From Gentiana macrophylla (Eukaryota > Streptophyta > Magnoliopsida > Gentianales > Gentianaceae): a stretch of 64,000 nt of DNA. The translations under genes were made by a program, and so were the position numbers. The notes below the pieces were generated by a model, which made no database searches, was not told the DNA's origin, and saw only the letters and a list, made by a program, of their open reading frames with translations. The DNA lies in assembly GCA_026214975.1 (NCBI GenBank), contig CM047814.1, positions 24,220,558-24,284,557 of the forward strand, read 5' to 3'. Below, one piece after another: positions 10,700 through 20,950 of the stretch (the first letter of the stretch is position 1; each line of letters opens with the position of its first letter).

Positions 10700-11330
10700 T
10701 AGATAACTATTGAGTTTGCAACCCAATAATAGATATTATAGTTAACTATTATATATAATAGATATTATTAACGTTTATGAAAAATTGCATATAACCCGAC
10801 CATTGTCGAACAATTTTTAACCAAATTAAAAATCGAATAAAAATCAAACCGTTTATAACGTAATTGATATACCAAACCCCCAGCGATCTTATGGATCCAC
10901 GATTAACCCGAGCGGGAAAGCAAAAGCACAGAAAGGTCTTTGGAGCCTCCACCCACATATACATAAGCGAAGCGGGCGGCGACTAACAACCCGTCGAGAC
11001 TACTCAGCGTTAGGATTGGGGCGAACTCGGCGCCTCCTATCCGCGATCCGTCGGATCGGACTATGCCCCACCTTCTGAGGCAATCGGGACTTAAACATGA
11101 CAAAGGCAAGACTTGCTCGATCTGGGGCGAAGTTGGACCCGCACCAAGTGAAGCCGCCAAGATAGCTATTCGAGCGTAGCTATATTGTAATCATGATTAA
11201 TTGTTAATTATGTCTTGTCGTCATTAGCGTAATCGTCATTAGTCCGCTTCACATAAATAGGGCAACTATGTTGAGTACCATCAGGCGATAAGGAGATCAA
11301 TTGAGTTGCAAGAAGAGATCGAGAATAATA
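10700..11330. other. Upstream region of the BBX gene
   Basis: 10740-10870 is AT-rich. 10870-11160 is notably GC-rich for this window (GCGGGCGGCGACTAACAACC and similar) but has no recognised protein motif on either strand. The last 120 bp carry the likely core promoter and 5' UTR of the BBX gene. Confidence 0.45.
11252..11259 (+). promoter_or_regulatory. Possible TATA box of the BBX gene
   Basis: CATAAATA lies about 75 bp upstream of the ATG at 11331, a plausible distance for a plant core promoter with a short leader. This is motif and position only. Confidence 0.45.
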
Positions 11331-13324
11331 ATGAAGATAAAGTGTGGCGTTTGTGAGAAAAAAGAAGCGACGGTATTATGTGCCTCAGATGAAGCTGCCC
11401 TTTGCAAAGCTTGTGATAATGTTGTTCATCTTGCTAACAAGCTCGTTACCAAACACATTCGTTTTCCTCTTCTACCTACCTCGTTCAAAGACGCCGCCCT
11501 TACTCTGTGATATTTGCCAGGTAACAATAACATTACCTACCTACCTTGTTTCAGTGGTTGTGGCTGTAATGTTGCTTGTTCGTGTGTGTATATATATGTG
11601 TATGTTTTGACGAAATAAACATGTGTATGAAGTATATAACTATATATATTGCACTTGATGTATAACGAGAGAGAGAAAGGCTATGGTGTTTTGCGCGAAG
11701 ATCGATAGAGCCCTTTTCTGCATTCAATGCAACACTTCCATTCACGAAGCCAATGTCAATACACGAAATCACAGTCGGTTTCTTCTCACGGGTGTCGAGC
11801 TAATTTCTTCGGTTTCTAAATCATGTTCGATTCCAAATACAACGTCGTATAGTACCAGTAGTGATCTAGCTTCGAGTAGTAGCTGTTGCAGTACTTCAGA
11901 AATGTCAATAAAAAGCTGTTGCAATATTATTATGCCCACCGCCAACTACTCATCAAACAGGGAAAATTGCAAAAATCGTCCGGTAATTTTGTCATTTTTC
12001 GATTTTAAATCTTAGTTTTACTCCGGTGAGGATTTTAGTCAGTAACTTTTAAAATGGTTGCAAAAATAGTCATGTCCAACCCGGAAATGGTAGTGAACTC
12101 ATTTTCCGGCGTAAGTTCTTGATGTGGCGAGTCAACTAACGTTGACATGGCCACCTGGCCCATTTTTATGCCAAGTAGATCGAAATCAACCAAATCAACC
12201 CACCTTTCTCCTTCAATTCATCTTCCCCAACCCATCTTTTCTTTCAATTCAACTTCACCACCCATCTTCTCCTTCAATGCATCTTCCCCAATTCATCTTC
12301 TCCTTCATATATGATATAAACATACACGAGAGGCTGCTAAAACATTATTTGGTGTACTATGCAACCTATTTAAACAAAGCCACATGAAGACATCCTATTT
12401 AAAAGATGACCCCTTTGACTATCCTATTTAAACAAATACCCGGAAAAATTATATCTTGGTCATGTGCCATTACTTTTATCATTTCAAAACTGTACTTATT
12501 TGCATTAGTTTCTTAAGTTGCTTTTAGCAATTTCTGTTTGACATGCAACCTTCTGCAAACTTACAGTAGCTGCAACATGTTCCTAATTTTGATACCCAAT
12601 TTTGAAAAGGGAAACTTGACATTATATGCCTAAAAAGTAATCTATCTGATTAGTATGCGCCGTATAGTATCCTTTGCAAAAATATGCCTACGACCCACTT
12701 GCTTGGCATATGCGTCGGATATTGAGGGAGCCCAAAAAAAATTTAGAAAAAAAAGTTCTATAGCAGAATGATCTTACAGCGCTATAAAAAATAATAATAA
12801 TAATAAAATAATGAATAAATGTTAAAAAGGATAAAATTCATTTTTGAATTGACATTTATTTCAGTGATTGAGTATAACGGCAAAAAAGTTTGTCATTCTA
12901 CTGGATGATTATGCATTTTTTATGTTTTTTGCTTTTGTTTTTGATTTAATGAAGTTGTTTTATATTAAAAAAATTTAATGGATTATTTTTAATGGATTTA
13001 TTTTATAGTGGAATTGAAATCGTTAAATATGACAACGGTAATTTTATCGTTTTAGATGTCTTTTGTCATTTTCACCATTTTTCAATCCATTTTATTTTTT
13101 ACAATTTCTTCTCCATTTTTTCCTATCAGGTGTTATCATCCGGGCTATGTTGATACCGAATTGTTTGTTCGCTTTTGACGGTTCGGCGATTTTGTTGTCT
13201 GGATGATTATTGTTGCCACATATATGATATATGGACGGTTGTTTATTGGCTTACATTAAAAAAATAAGACGAAAATTTGGGAAAGATTGATTTATCCTGA
13301 TTAAAACTTATTCAATATAAACAT

Positions 13325-13608
13325 TAGATTTTTGTCCAGAAGGACAAAATTATCAAAAAATCGGGATTGAAGGAAACTGTAATTTAATAAGGACAAAAGT
13401 AACAATTATGAAATAACAAATATGAAGTAACAAATGTGGAATAGAGTAAATATGAAGTAACAATTATGAAACACAAAGTAACATTAACACGTGAAGTAAC
13501 AATTTTAAAGTAACAATTGTGATTTTTATCCTTTATAATCATGAAAATGTTACTTTTGTTCTTCCAGACCCATTTATTATTTTTTTTGTCCTTGTGGCCT
13601 CTTCCCCC
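13325..13608. mobile_element. Small MULE-type MITE with a tandem-repeat core (284 bp)
   Basis: A perfect 9-bp direct repeat TATAAACAT flanks it at 13316-13324 and 13609-13617. The ends share an inverted AAGGACAAAA...TAAT core (GAAGGACAAAATTAT left, CAAGGACAAAAAAAATAAT right, inverted). The middle is an array of about 12-bp units such as ATGAAGTAACAA and its variants (AAGTAACAATT). It is a sibling in design, not in exact sequence, of 5227-5621. Confidence 0.72.
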
Positions 13609-13619
13609 TATAAACATAA

Positions 13620-13655
13620 CTAGTCAAAAACCCGTGTATAATGCACGGGTGATAT
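13620..13655 (-). mobile_element. Helitron 3' terminus (minus-strand element extending right)
   Basis: Read on the minus strand the end is a perfect hairpin, ACCCGTGCATTATACACGGGT with imperfect loop, followed by TTTTTGA and CTAG, with host T next. These are the standard plant Helitron 3' features, inserted between A (13619) and T. The body must run rightwards inside the MULE. Its 5' TC end is not clear; the copied sequence ACTTATTCAATATAAA at 13306 and 14461 suggests it lies before about 14470. Confidence 0.75.
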
Positions 13656-14015
13656 AAAACTAAGAATACACGCATTATTTAGGACGTAAATTTGTATCAA
13701 AATTTAATAAGTACAATATTCGTGACATGTGGAATTCCTTAAGTAAAATAATTTAATGGTGTAACATAAAACATCATTGCTCATTGAAAATACATATGAA
13801 TGTAAAATGACTTTTTTAAGAAAATACTAACACGGCATGGATGATGACAATCTAAGACAATATAAAATATACAAAATTTTACAAAACGTGAAAACCGTAT
13901 TCAAATAAATATTTTGCATTAACGTAATACAGTCCATTTTTTATATCAAGATACAACGAAGATGGAAATGCATTTTCTTTATAAATTGTTTTACTAAGAA
14001 AAGACAGTCCGACTG

Positions 14016-14215
14016 AGAAAAATAGGGATCAAGATCCTCTCAAGTAACTTAAGGGTAAAGTTAGTGTTTTTACATATAATGAACTAAACTACGTAGTTTT
14101 GGAAAAAGTTAATCAATGGCTAGATGCTTTACACTTTTGGGGTGTGTGGTTGGATAAATGCATCTTGAGAGAATATTTCATCAATTCTTACTTGAGAGGA
14201 TCCTACTCAGAAAAA
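14016..14215. mobile_element. MITE-like inverted repeat unit
   Basis: GATCCTCTCAAGTAA near 14032 and its inverse TTACTTGAGAGGATC near 14189 face each other across about 160 bp. A 14-bp near-perfect direct repeat (ACTGAGAAAAATAG at 14015, ACTCAGAAAAATAG at 14205) flanks the pair. I cannot assign a superfamily. Confidence 0.5.
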
Positions 14216-14785
14216 TAGGCATTCCACGTATAAAAGTGATCGACTAGTTACCAGCTCGCACAAATTTTGATATTGGTCGTACAATAATGTTCAAGAATAA
14301 TAAATGAGAAAACACTTAATGTTTCCGTCCCTAAATAATATGCACTTGTTTATTTTTTTTGAAACATAACTTGTTTATTGACTTACATAAAAATAAGATG
14401 AAAATTTGGGAAAATTTGTTTTATCCTGATTGAATTTTTTTTTGATTCATATCCTGATGAAAACTTATTCAATATAAATGTAATAAATGACATGATCCTA
14501 TTTTCCTATTTTATTTTATTTTATGGGCTAATGGTTATTAAAGACAATAGTGGTGAAAAAATTGTCAAAAGGCAAGAGTGAATTGAAAAATGGTGAAAAA
14601 TGACAAAAGACATCTGAAACGACGAAATTACCGTTGTTTTAACGACTTCAATTCTACTATCAAACAAATCCATTAAAAATAATCTACTAAAACCTTTTAA
14701 TATCAAACAAATCCATTAAAACAAAAGAAAAACAAAAAACATAAAACGATGATAAATCGTCAGGTGGAATGACAATTTGTGTTTT

Positions 14786-14885
14786 CTTTTCATTTCTTTT
14801 TTTTTTGGCACTTAACGGAGTTCGAACAAGCGATCTCAAATTAGGCATTATAATCTAACTCACTACTAAATCGATCTGTGCACTA
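14786..14885 (-). mobile_element. Truncated SINE-like fragment
   Basis: A 15-bp direct repeat GACAATTTGTGTTTT flanks it at 14771 and 14886. On the minus strand the body has a box B-like GAGATCGCTTGTTCGAACTC, then TTAAGTGCC and a poly(A) tract, as in plant tRNA-derived SINEs. Box A is missing, so it is 5' truncated. The opposite arm of the MULE lacks it. Confidence 0.6.
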
Positions 14886-15229
14886 GACAATTTGTGTTTT
14901 TTTCCATTATATTCAACCCATTGAAATAATGTCAATTAATACATGAATTTTATCATTTTTAACATTTATTATTTGTTTTATTTTATTTTTTTTGGTTTGC
15001 AAAATATATAGGTATATACATAGAGTTGCGGATATTCTCCCATAGAACTTTTTTTCTCAAATTTTTTGGGCTCCTCAATAAATCCGACGCATATGCCAAG
15101 CAAGTGGGTCGTAGGCATATTTTGCAAAGGATACTATACAGGGCATATTAATAGATAGATTACTTTTAGGCATATAATGTCAAGTTTCCTTTTGAAAATA
15201 CACAGTTGCACCCAAATTATGCTAAATTG

Positions 15230-15361
15230 AAAATAAAACGTCACCGAAAAGAGTGATTTCCAGAAGTAAAAATCAGTCTTTGGCATTTTGTCAAACAGGT
15301 TGTAAGCAACTTCTGGTCCTTCCATCTTCAATGGTGATGGCTGCCCAGCTCCATCAGCCAC
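15230..15361 (-). pseudogene. Possible captured PPR-repeat gene fragment in a MULE
   Basis: The minus strand encodes VAYNLFDKMPKTDFYFWKSL, which looks like the start of a plant PLS-type pentatricopeptide repeat (compare the family pattern A-x-x-L-F-D-x-M-P-x-x-D-x-x-x-W-x-x-L). Only one repeat is visible; the frame continues to the left into low-quality sequence and ends. A gene piece of this kind within the arms of a MULE would make the element a Pack-MULE. The call rests on one motif, so it is tentative. Confidence 0.45.
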
Positions 15362-15589
15362 TCGAATTCATGCATCAGAAACTGAGACAAAAAGCCCTTT
15401 CCATTTCTTGCTCTACTAAGCCAAACATTGTTGAAGACGGTGAAAACACAGAAATGCTGATTTGGGCTCAAGTTCAAATTCAAGAATCCAAGCAAATCCA
15501 GCTCTTTTATCTTCTTCAAATACAAATGGTTTGATCTTTTATTTTCACTCAGCTCAGTTTAGCTCCGGCGATTAACACCGGAAAACAAC

Positions 15590-15936
15590 GGCTAAATTAC
15601 AATTTTAGTCATCTAGCTAGGCGCGTTTTCGATTTTGGTCGTGGTTTTTCTCCGGCGACAATTTTAGTCCTGTAAGTGGTCATTTTTTTGCAAAAATAGT
15701 CCTGAATGCCGGAAAGACCACTTACAGGACTAAAATTATCGCCGGAAAAACCACTTACAGGACTAAAATTGTCGCGAAAAAGTCCAATTTTAGTCCTGTA
15801 AGTAAGTGGTCTTCCGGCGTTAGGACTATTTTTGCAAAAAAAGACCATTTCTGAGTTTAAAATTGTTGCTTGGAGAAAAACCAAGACCAAAATCGAAAAC
15901 GCGTGTCTAGTTAGAGGACCAAAATTGTAATTTAGC
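15590..15936. mobile_element. Mini-MULE / foldback MITE (347 bp)
   Basis: The ends GGCTAAATTACAATTTTAGT and, inverted, GCTAAATTACAATTTTGGTC extend as inverted repeats for about 50 bp (through GCGTTTTCGATTTTGGTC). Flanks are an imperfect 10-bp repeat, GGAAAACAAC at 15580 and GGAAAATGAC at 15937. Internal inverted copies of CCACTTACAGGACTAAAATT give further fold-back potential. It has no coding capacity. Confidence 0.72.
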
Positions 15937-16641
15937 GGAAAATGACCATTCGATCAAAACCAGTTCCAAACACCCAAATCTTAGTTTGAATTTGTTTGTC
16001 TATACTACCAAAATGTGAAGACAAGAAAACAAAATTCACCGATTTTGTGTTGGTGGGGAGATGAATGGTGGGAAGAAGAAAACAAAAGCGAAAGCAAATT
16101 CGATTAATCAAGAAAGCCAGATTAATGGTGAGGAGATGAATGGTGGGGAAGAAGATGACTTGGGAATTTGGAAAGTTAGGGGTTGAAAGCGAAAATTTCG
16201 GTCCATGGTAGAAGAATGGGTCGACATGACACGTCACACACTAACGTGGCGGCCACATAACCCGTTTTTATAATGCCGGTGTCTAGTCGGCAAAATCCGA
16301 CGAGTATGGTGATTCTAAAGAAATAAAATAAATTTACCGGCCTAAAATCCCTCACGGAGTAAATCTAGGACGAAAATTGAAAAATGACAAAGTTAACGGA
16401 CTATTTTTGCAATTTTCCTCATCAACCATGTTAAACAAGTACTAATTTCAACCCAACACCACGGTGGCGCGAGTTAAGATGCTGTAATAATTATAGCAAT
16501 AATTAGGAAAACCAGGACCAGGGTTCTTCTTCTCCTTCAAGTTTCTTGGCTCAGAATCCTACAGAAAATTTGGCTGCAGAATGGCCTTTTGAAGATTTTC
16601 TTGATCCGTCTTGCTCAACGTATGAAAGTCTGATGTTATAG

Positions 16642-16797
16642 CGACTTTCATACGTAACCGAGGTCTAAGTAGTTATGGATGCATATTATGACTCAAGTTG
16701 TAATATTCGATTCTCGGAAAAGAGCGAGGCGTGTCAATTTAGAGAACGAAATATTATGTTTATTTCTTTTATGGATTTTAAGTTATAATTTAATGTA

Positions 16798-16798
<1 letters not shown>
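16642..16798 (+). other. Region downstream of the BBX stop
   Basis: This is probably the former 3' UTR and downstream flank of the BBX gene. No polyadenylation signal can be assigned with confidence and no other feature is visible before the (TA)n tract. Confidence 0.35.

Positions 16799-16893
<95 letters not shown>
16799..16893. repeat. (TA)n microsatellite, about 95 bp
   Basis: It is an uninterrupted alternating TA run and one of the longest in the window. Confidence 0.98.
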
Positions 16894-16895
<2 letters not shown>

Positions 16896-19012
16896 TTTCT
16901 TGGGGTTGATTTGTAATTATGGGGAATTAAGAGTAATTAATTACAATTTAATTAGTGGGAGGTTTTATTTGGAAAATAACCTCCCCACTAATCAAAAAGA
17001 GTTATCAGAAAAGCTTTAACGTAAAAAGGAATCAGAGTTCTCAAGGGAAGAAGAAAAAAAGACTTCTTCAAATTCATTACTAAATTCTTACTCCGTTTTC
17101 ATATTCAACTATAGCGGGAGCATCGTTGAGAAAGCAAGGATCATTTTGATACTAAGATTTCCAGATTTTATCAAGGTATGAAAATAGCCCTAATCTTGGA
17201 TTCATCATGTTTTGATCATGTTTGGTTGAAGAAAGTTGGGTAATTCGTAGTTCTGAGTAGTTAGAAACCTTGATCCTAATTAGTTTGTGATTTGGTTGTG
17301 GATCAAATAGGTTTTTGTTGGAGTTTTGAGAAGTGCCTGCAAAGTTTCTGAAGTTTTCTTGGAATTGTGTTTTGATCAAGTAAGGAAATCTTCTCTATTG
17401 TGTTAGTTATGATTTGGTGAAGTTAGGGTTTTGTTTTGGGGTGTTTTGATGTTGAAATCATGCTTAAATGTGATCTTGCAATTGCCTGGTGATATGAGAT
17501 GTTAAAGTAAAGATTTTTTGCTGTTATGATGTTTAAAATGATGTTAAACTTGGTTGGTTTTGAGTAGAAATCGATAGAGTGCAGAAAATTGATTATAGTG
17601 CAGTCTGTCCAGGTTTGGCGCCCCCCAAACATGTTCCTAAGAGTTCTGTGAGCTTTCTGGTGCATTTTGGCACACGCCAAAGGGTTTGGCGCCCCCAGAC
17701 CTGAACAGAGAGTTTAGTGAAGTCTCTGAAGCAGTTTTGGTGCACGCCAAAGGTGTTGGCGCCCACCAACACTGTCTAAGTGTTTTTTTGTGTGTTTTAA
17801 GCTACGAGATGAGTTCTAAATGTTACCCCTTGATCTAATAACACTAAATGAACATGAACAAGCCTTGATTAAGCTTCTGATGCGTTTAGTTCCGGCACCG
17901 AATGTACTCTTCCATAGAGTTGAAGTTCGGGACCGTCGGAAGGGTATGAATGGCTTGTGCTTTGATGAATTAGTATTCATCAATGTCCGTGTACGTGTTT
18001 AGGGTGTTGTGTCTAGAGTCTAAGAGAGGGAGTAAAGTTGTTAAGTGAGCTTTTACCTTGAAAACACTTAGGTGGTTAGTTAATGATTTATAATTTACGT
18101 AAGTGTGTAGTAAAAGACTAAACATCGTAACATTCTTGGTAAGGCACTTGTCTATATCGCGATGTGTGGGCGGTCGGATAAAGTGAATAACTCTCTTGGC
18201 CTATAAGCGGCTAAATGGTAGAGTGACTTCGCGAACGTGTATACTTCTGAGGTCTTAACCCGTGGCTTTTGGTGTGATCCACTAATAGGTTGCAAGCGAT
18301 ACCTCATGGTGGGTAGCACCATGCGTAGTGCCCTTGAATGCCGGTGTAACAAACTTGAGTTAAGCTAGAAGCGTTTAGTCATAACATGTTGATGAGAATG
18401 AAGTGAACCACTAGAATATTGTCGGTCAAATAAAGATAACTTAATAACAATGTAAGTCCTTCTTTGTGAAATGTAGTTAATGCAATAGCTTCTGTTTCTT
18501 GCTAAGTACCTTTGTACTTACCTCAAATGCATGTTTGTTGTGTTTGGGGTTGAGAAGATGAACATGTTGAACAGGAGTTTGACGAGGACTTTGAAGATGA
18601 TCTTTGATGCTCTTGTCATGCTATGCTTTTATCATATTTCTTTTTACTAGACTATGTTGTTTCCCCTTCAAGTTTTATGTTGTAATTTCATTTCAAGACA
18701 TGTGGTATTTTATGACATTTTCTTGTAAGATATTTGTTGTATTTCCTTCCTTTCTTTAAACATCGTATGGTTGTAAGATTTGAAGTTCGTTGTTGTAAGA
18801 TGTCTTTTCTATCTTTAGTATGGTTGTGTTTCTCTTCTTATCTTGTACAAAAACAAAATACATACCGTAAATGCGAAACTCGATACGACGTAGTAGAGGC
18901 TTACATATAATATAAATTCATTTTATATTATACGTCTTTGAACGTTCTATTTCCTAGTAGAGGCTTCGGATATCAGGAAAGCGGAGCGCGTTACAATGCG
19001 ACGACTAAGTGT
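16893..19012 (+). mobile_element. LTR-like block related to the one in duplicon A
   Basis: From about 17830 to 19012 this aligns with 8290-9411: CTGATGCGTTTAGTTCCGGC, GGGACCGTCGGAAGG, TCATAACATGTTGATGAGAATGA-type sequence, and a terminal ACGACGTAGTAGAGGCTT followed by GCGTTACA. The 5' limit is not resolved and probably lies near the (TA)n tract. No integrase, RT or gag frame is found, so this is a solo or partial LTR. It contains the TTTGGCGC-rich repeat at 17614-17780. Confidence 0.6.
17614..17780 (+). repeat. 70-71-bp tandem repeat with E2F-like TTTGGCGC motifs
   Basis: TTTGGCGC occurs at 17614 and 17685, and GTTGGCGC at 17755, a 70-71-bp period. Each is preceded or followed by an inverse-type ACGCCAAAG at 17674 and 17745. 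TTTGGCGC matches the plant E2F consensus TTTSSCGS. Function is inferred from the motif only. Confidence 0.65.
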
Positions 19013-19315
19013 GTAAAATAGTTTGAGTTAACGTTAGATGTTCAAATATAATTGACTCTTTTAAATAATGTTGAGAAAAGAAGACTTTGGAAAGCAACGA
19101 TAAAGATACACTTTTCCATGCAGAAATTCTACAGCTAGAAAATATTAGAGTGTATATATTTTTAGTATATAAAACCGTGTATCTACGATAGTGTATTTTT
19201 TATTGTACTGTATTTACATTAATATAGGTAGGCTCGACTCGATTCATTGTACTCACAGTATATATACTGTCAAACTCAATTGTGAATAATATACACATAA
19301 TTTTACAAAGATATT
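19013..19315. other. AT-rich spacer
   Basis: I see no gene, repeat end or regulatory site I can support in this spacer. It separates the LTR-like block from duplicon copy B. Confidence 0.4.
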
Positions 19316-19747
19316 TTGGTAAAATGGTCTTTGAATCGTCTTTGTCATATTTTCTTATTGACTATAAAAATTATCCATCCGCGTTCATTCATGATTTGTT
19401 TTTATTTATTTATTCATAAGTCTACCGATATATATACTTCAAGATTGAGGAGGACTAATGCATCTTTACTGAATGTGTTAAAAATAAAGAGATTGGACAA
19501 TGGTTATTCTGTTTATTTAGTCTTTTAAAGACAAGATTATAAAATAAAAGAGCAAGTAAAAATATACTTTGATGGTGGTTGATAATATCTTCATTTTTTT
19601 TTTGGGGCCAGATGATTGGAACCCTCATAGGGTATTTTTTGGATGCAGATGGGCCGTTGGGCTTGCCTACATACTTTTGGGGACCAAACCGTCATAGTTC
19701 TCTTATACTTATTGGTGTTAGCTAGGGAACATAATCCCTTTGGAGCA

Positions 19748-19749
<2 letters not shown>

Positions 19750-19787
<38 letters not shown>
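19750..19787. repeat. (TA)n microsatellite
   Basis: This is the same position in the duplicon as the short (TA)n at about 6294-6314 in copy A, expanded here. Confidence 0.95.
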
Positions 19788-19790
<3 letters not shown>

Positions 19791-20036
19791 CGTTAATTAG
19801 GCCACCGATATGTGTCATGACACTGCAAGATCATAGAGCTAGGAAAAATGGGTTGAACGTGGAAAACCACTCCACGACGCATGTAGAGGAGATTAGCTCC
19901 ATGATTGTTGCATATGTGAAAGGAACATTTTGACTAAATCCTTACCGATCGAGCTTAGGGCTTTAAAAGTCCCCGATCGAGGGTCAACTAATTTGTTAAA
20001 ACCACTTAAATGTGTTGTACTTTAAAAGATTAAGAG

Positions 20037-20740
20037 ACAGAGCTAGTATATGTGCTGAAGGGGGCAAAGCCCACCCAGCCCCTCAGCCGTCTTTTTAATA
20101 GATAGCATTAAACTTAAACTTCAGCCCACCTAACAAACTAGCTCAGCCCACTCATCAACCATCAGGCACTCTAATGATAAAACAAATCTCATTCAGATAT
20201 TTTATCGCACGGATGCGTGCATTCTTCTTGTCGACCAAAAAAAAAACATCCTAGGTTATTATCATGACTTGTTATTGTTACTGTATAAAAAGAATTTCTC
20301 GTAAAATAAATTTAGAGCCTTCACAAAATTATAACTTACTAAATCAAAATGTTTTTTTTTCCAATAGTGATTGTTTTGTTTCTGAATTTTATACTAATTT
20401 TTTAGGCTATTATTTGCATACACCCGTTCTTTCGCGCTTTGCACCCTTCTATCGACGCACTACAATATTTTCATAGAATCGATCATTTAGAAGTCGTTAC
20501 GGGCGAAAAAAAAAAAACCGACTTTCCAAAATTTGATTTAGAATCGATTCACGCGGAAATCGGTTTTTGGCTCCTGAACCAACTTTCATAAAGTCCATTC
20601 TACTGTGGTGCACTAGTAGTTGATGCACCAACAGAGTCACTATGGTGTAAATACAAACCCCATTTTTTGGGTATAAAAGAGCATTACAAAATAATTATTT
20701 TAGCTCTTCCGAAATAAATTTTCTGACTCCGTCCTTGAAG
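20037..20740. mobile_element. Unclassified 0.7-kb insertion private to copy B
   Basis: Copies A and C lack this block between the GTTGTACTTTAA-type and AGATTGCAAC sequences. Its left edge contains GACAGAGCTAGTATATG and its right edge, inverted, GACGGAGTCAGAAAATTT, a possible degenerate inverted pair. It contains an AAAAAAAACATCC tract and no frame with recognised domains. A sequence resembling AGATTGATTGAG repeats at both flanks, so a TSD is possible. Confidence 0.5.
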
Positions 20741-20950
20741 AGATTGATTGAGAGATTGCAACATGAAGTCAATATAAAGGAATATACCGAACAAGAACTC
20801 GTTTCAATATTCAACTGAGATAATAAATCCAAGTTTCATTTATGATGCAAAAAAGAAACACAATGAAACAAAGCTTAATTAATGCATACATTTTAAAATG
20901 GTCGAGGACGCTTTCAAAGTAAGTGTCGACGCTTTTGAGATTGTTCTCAA

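Larger units (their letters stand above)
12609..15189. mobile_element. Long-TIR MULE nested in the BBX MULE (2.58 kb)
   Basis: A perfect 9-bp direct repeat TTTTGAAAA flanks it at 12600-12608 and 15190-15198. The ends are GGGAAACTTGACATTATATG on the left and GGAAACTTGACATTATATGC (inverted) on the right. Inverted similarity continues about 500-600 bp into each side: CATATGCGTCGGAT near 12708 against ATCCGACGCATATG-like sequence near 15083, and GATGTCTTTTGTCATTTTCACC near 13053 against its inverse near 14590. The right arm is longer because it took in a SINE-like piece (14786-14885). The centre contains a mini-element, a Helitron end and a MITE-like unit, and no transposase. Confidence 0.88.
11960..16418. 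mobile_element. MULE inserted in the BBX gene (4.46 kb including nested elements)
   Basis: The left end is GGGAAAATTGCAAAAATCGT. The right end, reverse complemented, is GGAAAATTGCAAAAATAGTC. Similarity continues for more than 60 bp (GTCATTTTTCGATTTT on the left, GTCATTTTTCAATTTTCG on the right). Flanks are a 10-bp direct repeat with one mismatch, TCATCAAACA at 11950 and TCATCAACCA at 16419. This is standard Mutator-like structure. No transposase is seen. Its own sequence is about 11960-12608 plus 15190-16418; the rest is a nested MULE. It carries a possible captured PPR fragment (15230-15361) and a 347-bp mini-element. Confidence 0.88.
11331..16641 (+). pseudogene. Group IV B-box zinc-finger protein (BBX20-23-like), broken and split by a transposon
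   Basis: BBX proteins of this group are nuclear co-regulators in light signalling. Exon 1 (11331-11520) gives a complete B-box 1: C5, C8, C17, D20, C25, C28, H33, H42 around MKIKCGVCEKKE and HLANKL. The expected next motif CDICQ is present but one frame off, so the original frame hits TGA at 11508. A GTAACA donor follows at 11521; the best acceptor is AG at 11668-11669. Exon 2 has most of B-box 2 (DRALFCIQCNTSIHEAN, RFLLTGVEL) but with small indels: the spacing between zinc ligands is off by one residue and the frame is not continuous from the acceptor. Coding stops at 11959, where a 4.5-kb MULE is inserted. The C-terminus resumes at about 16510-16641 with AAEWPFEDFLD, the conserved acidic C-terminal motif of this group, and a TAG stop. 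Several independent lesions make a functional product very unlikely. Confidence 0.85.
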
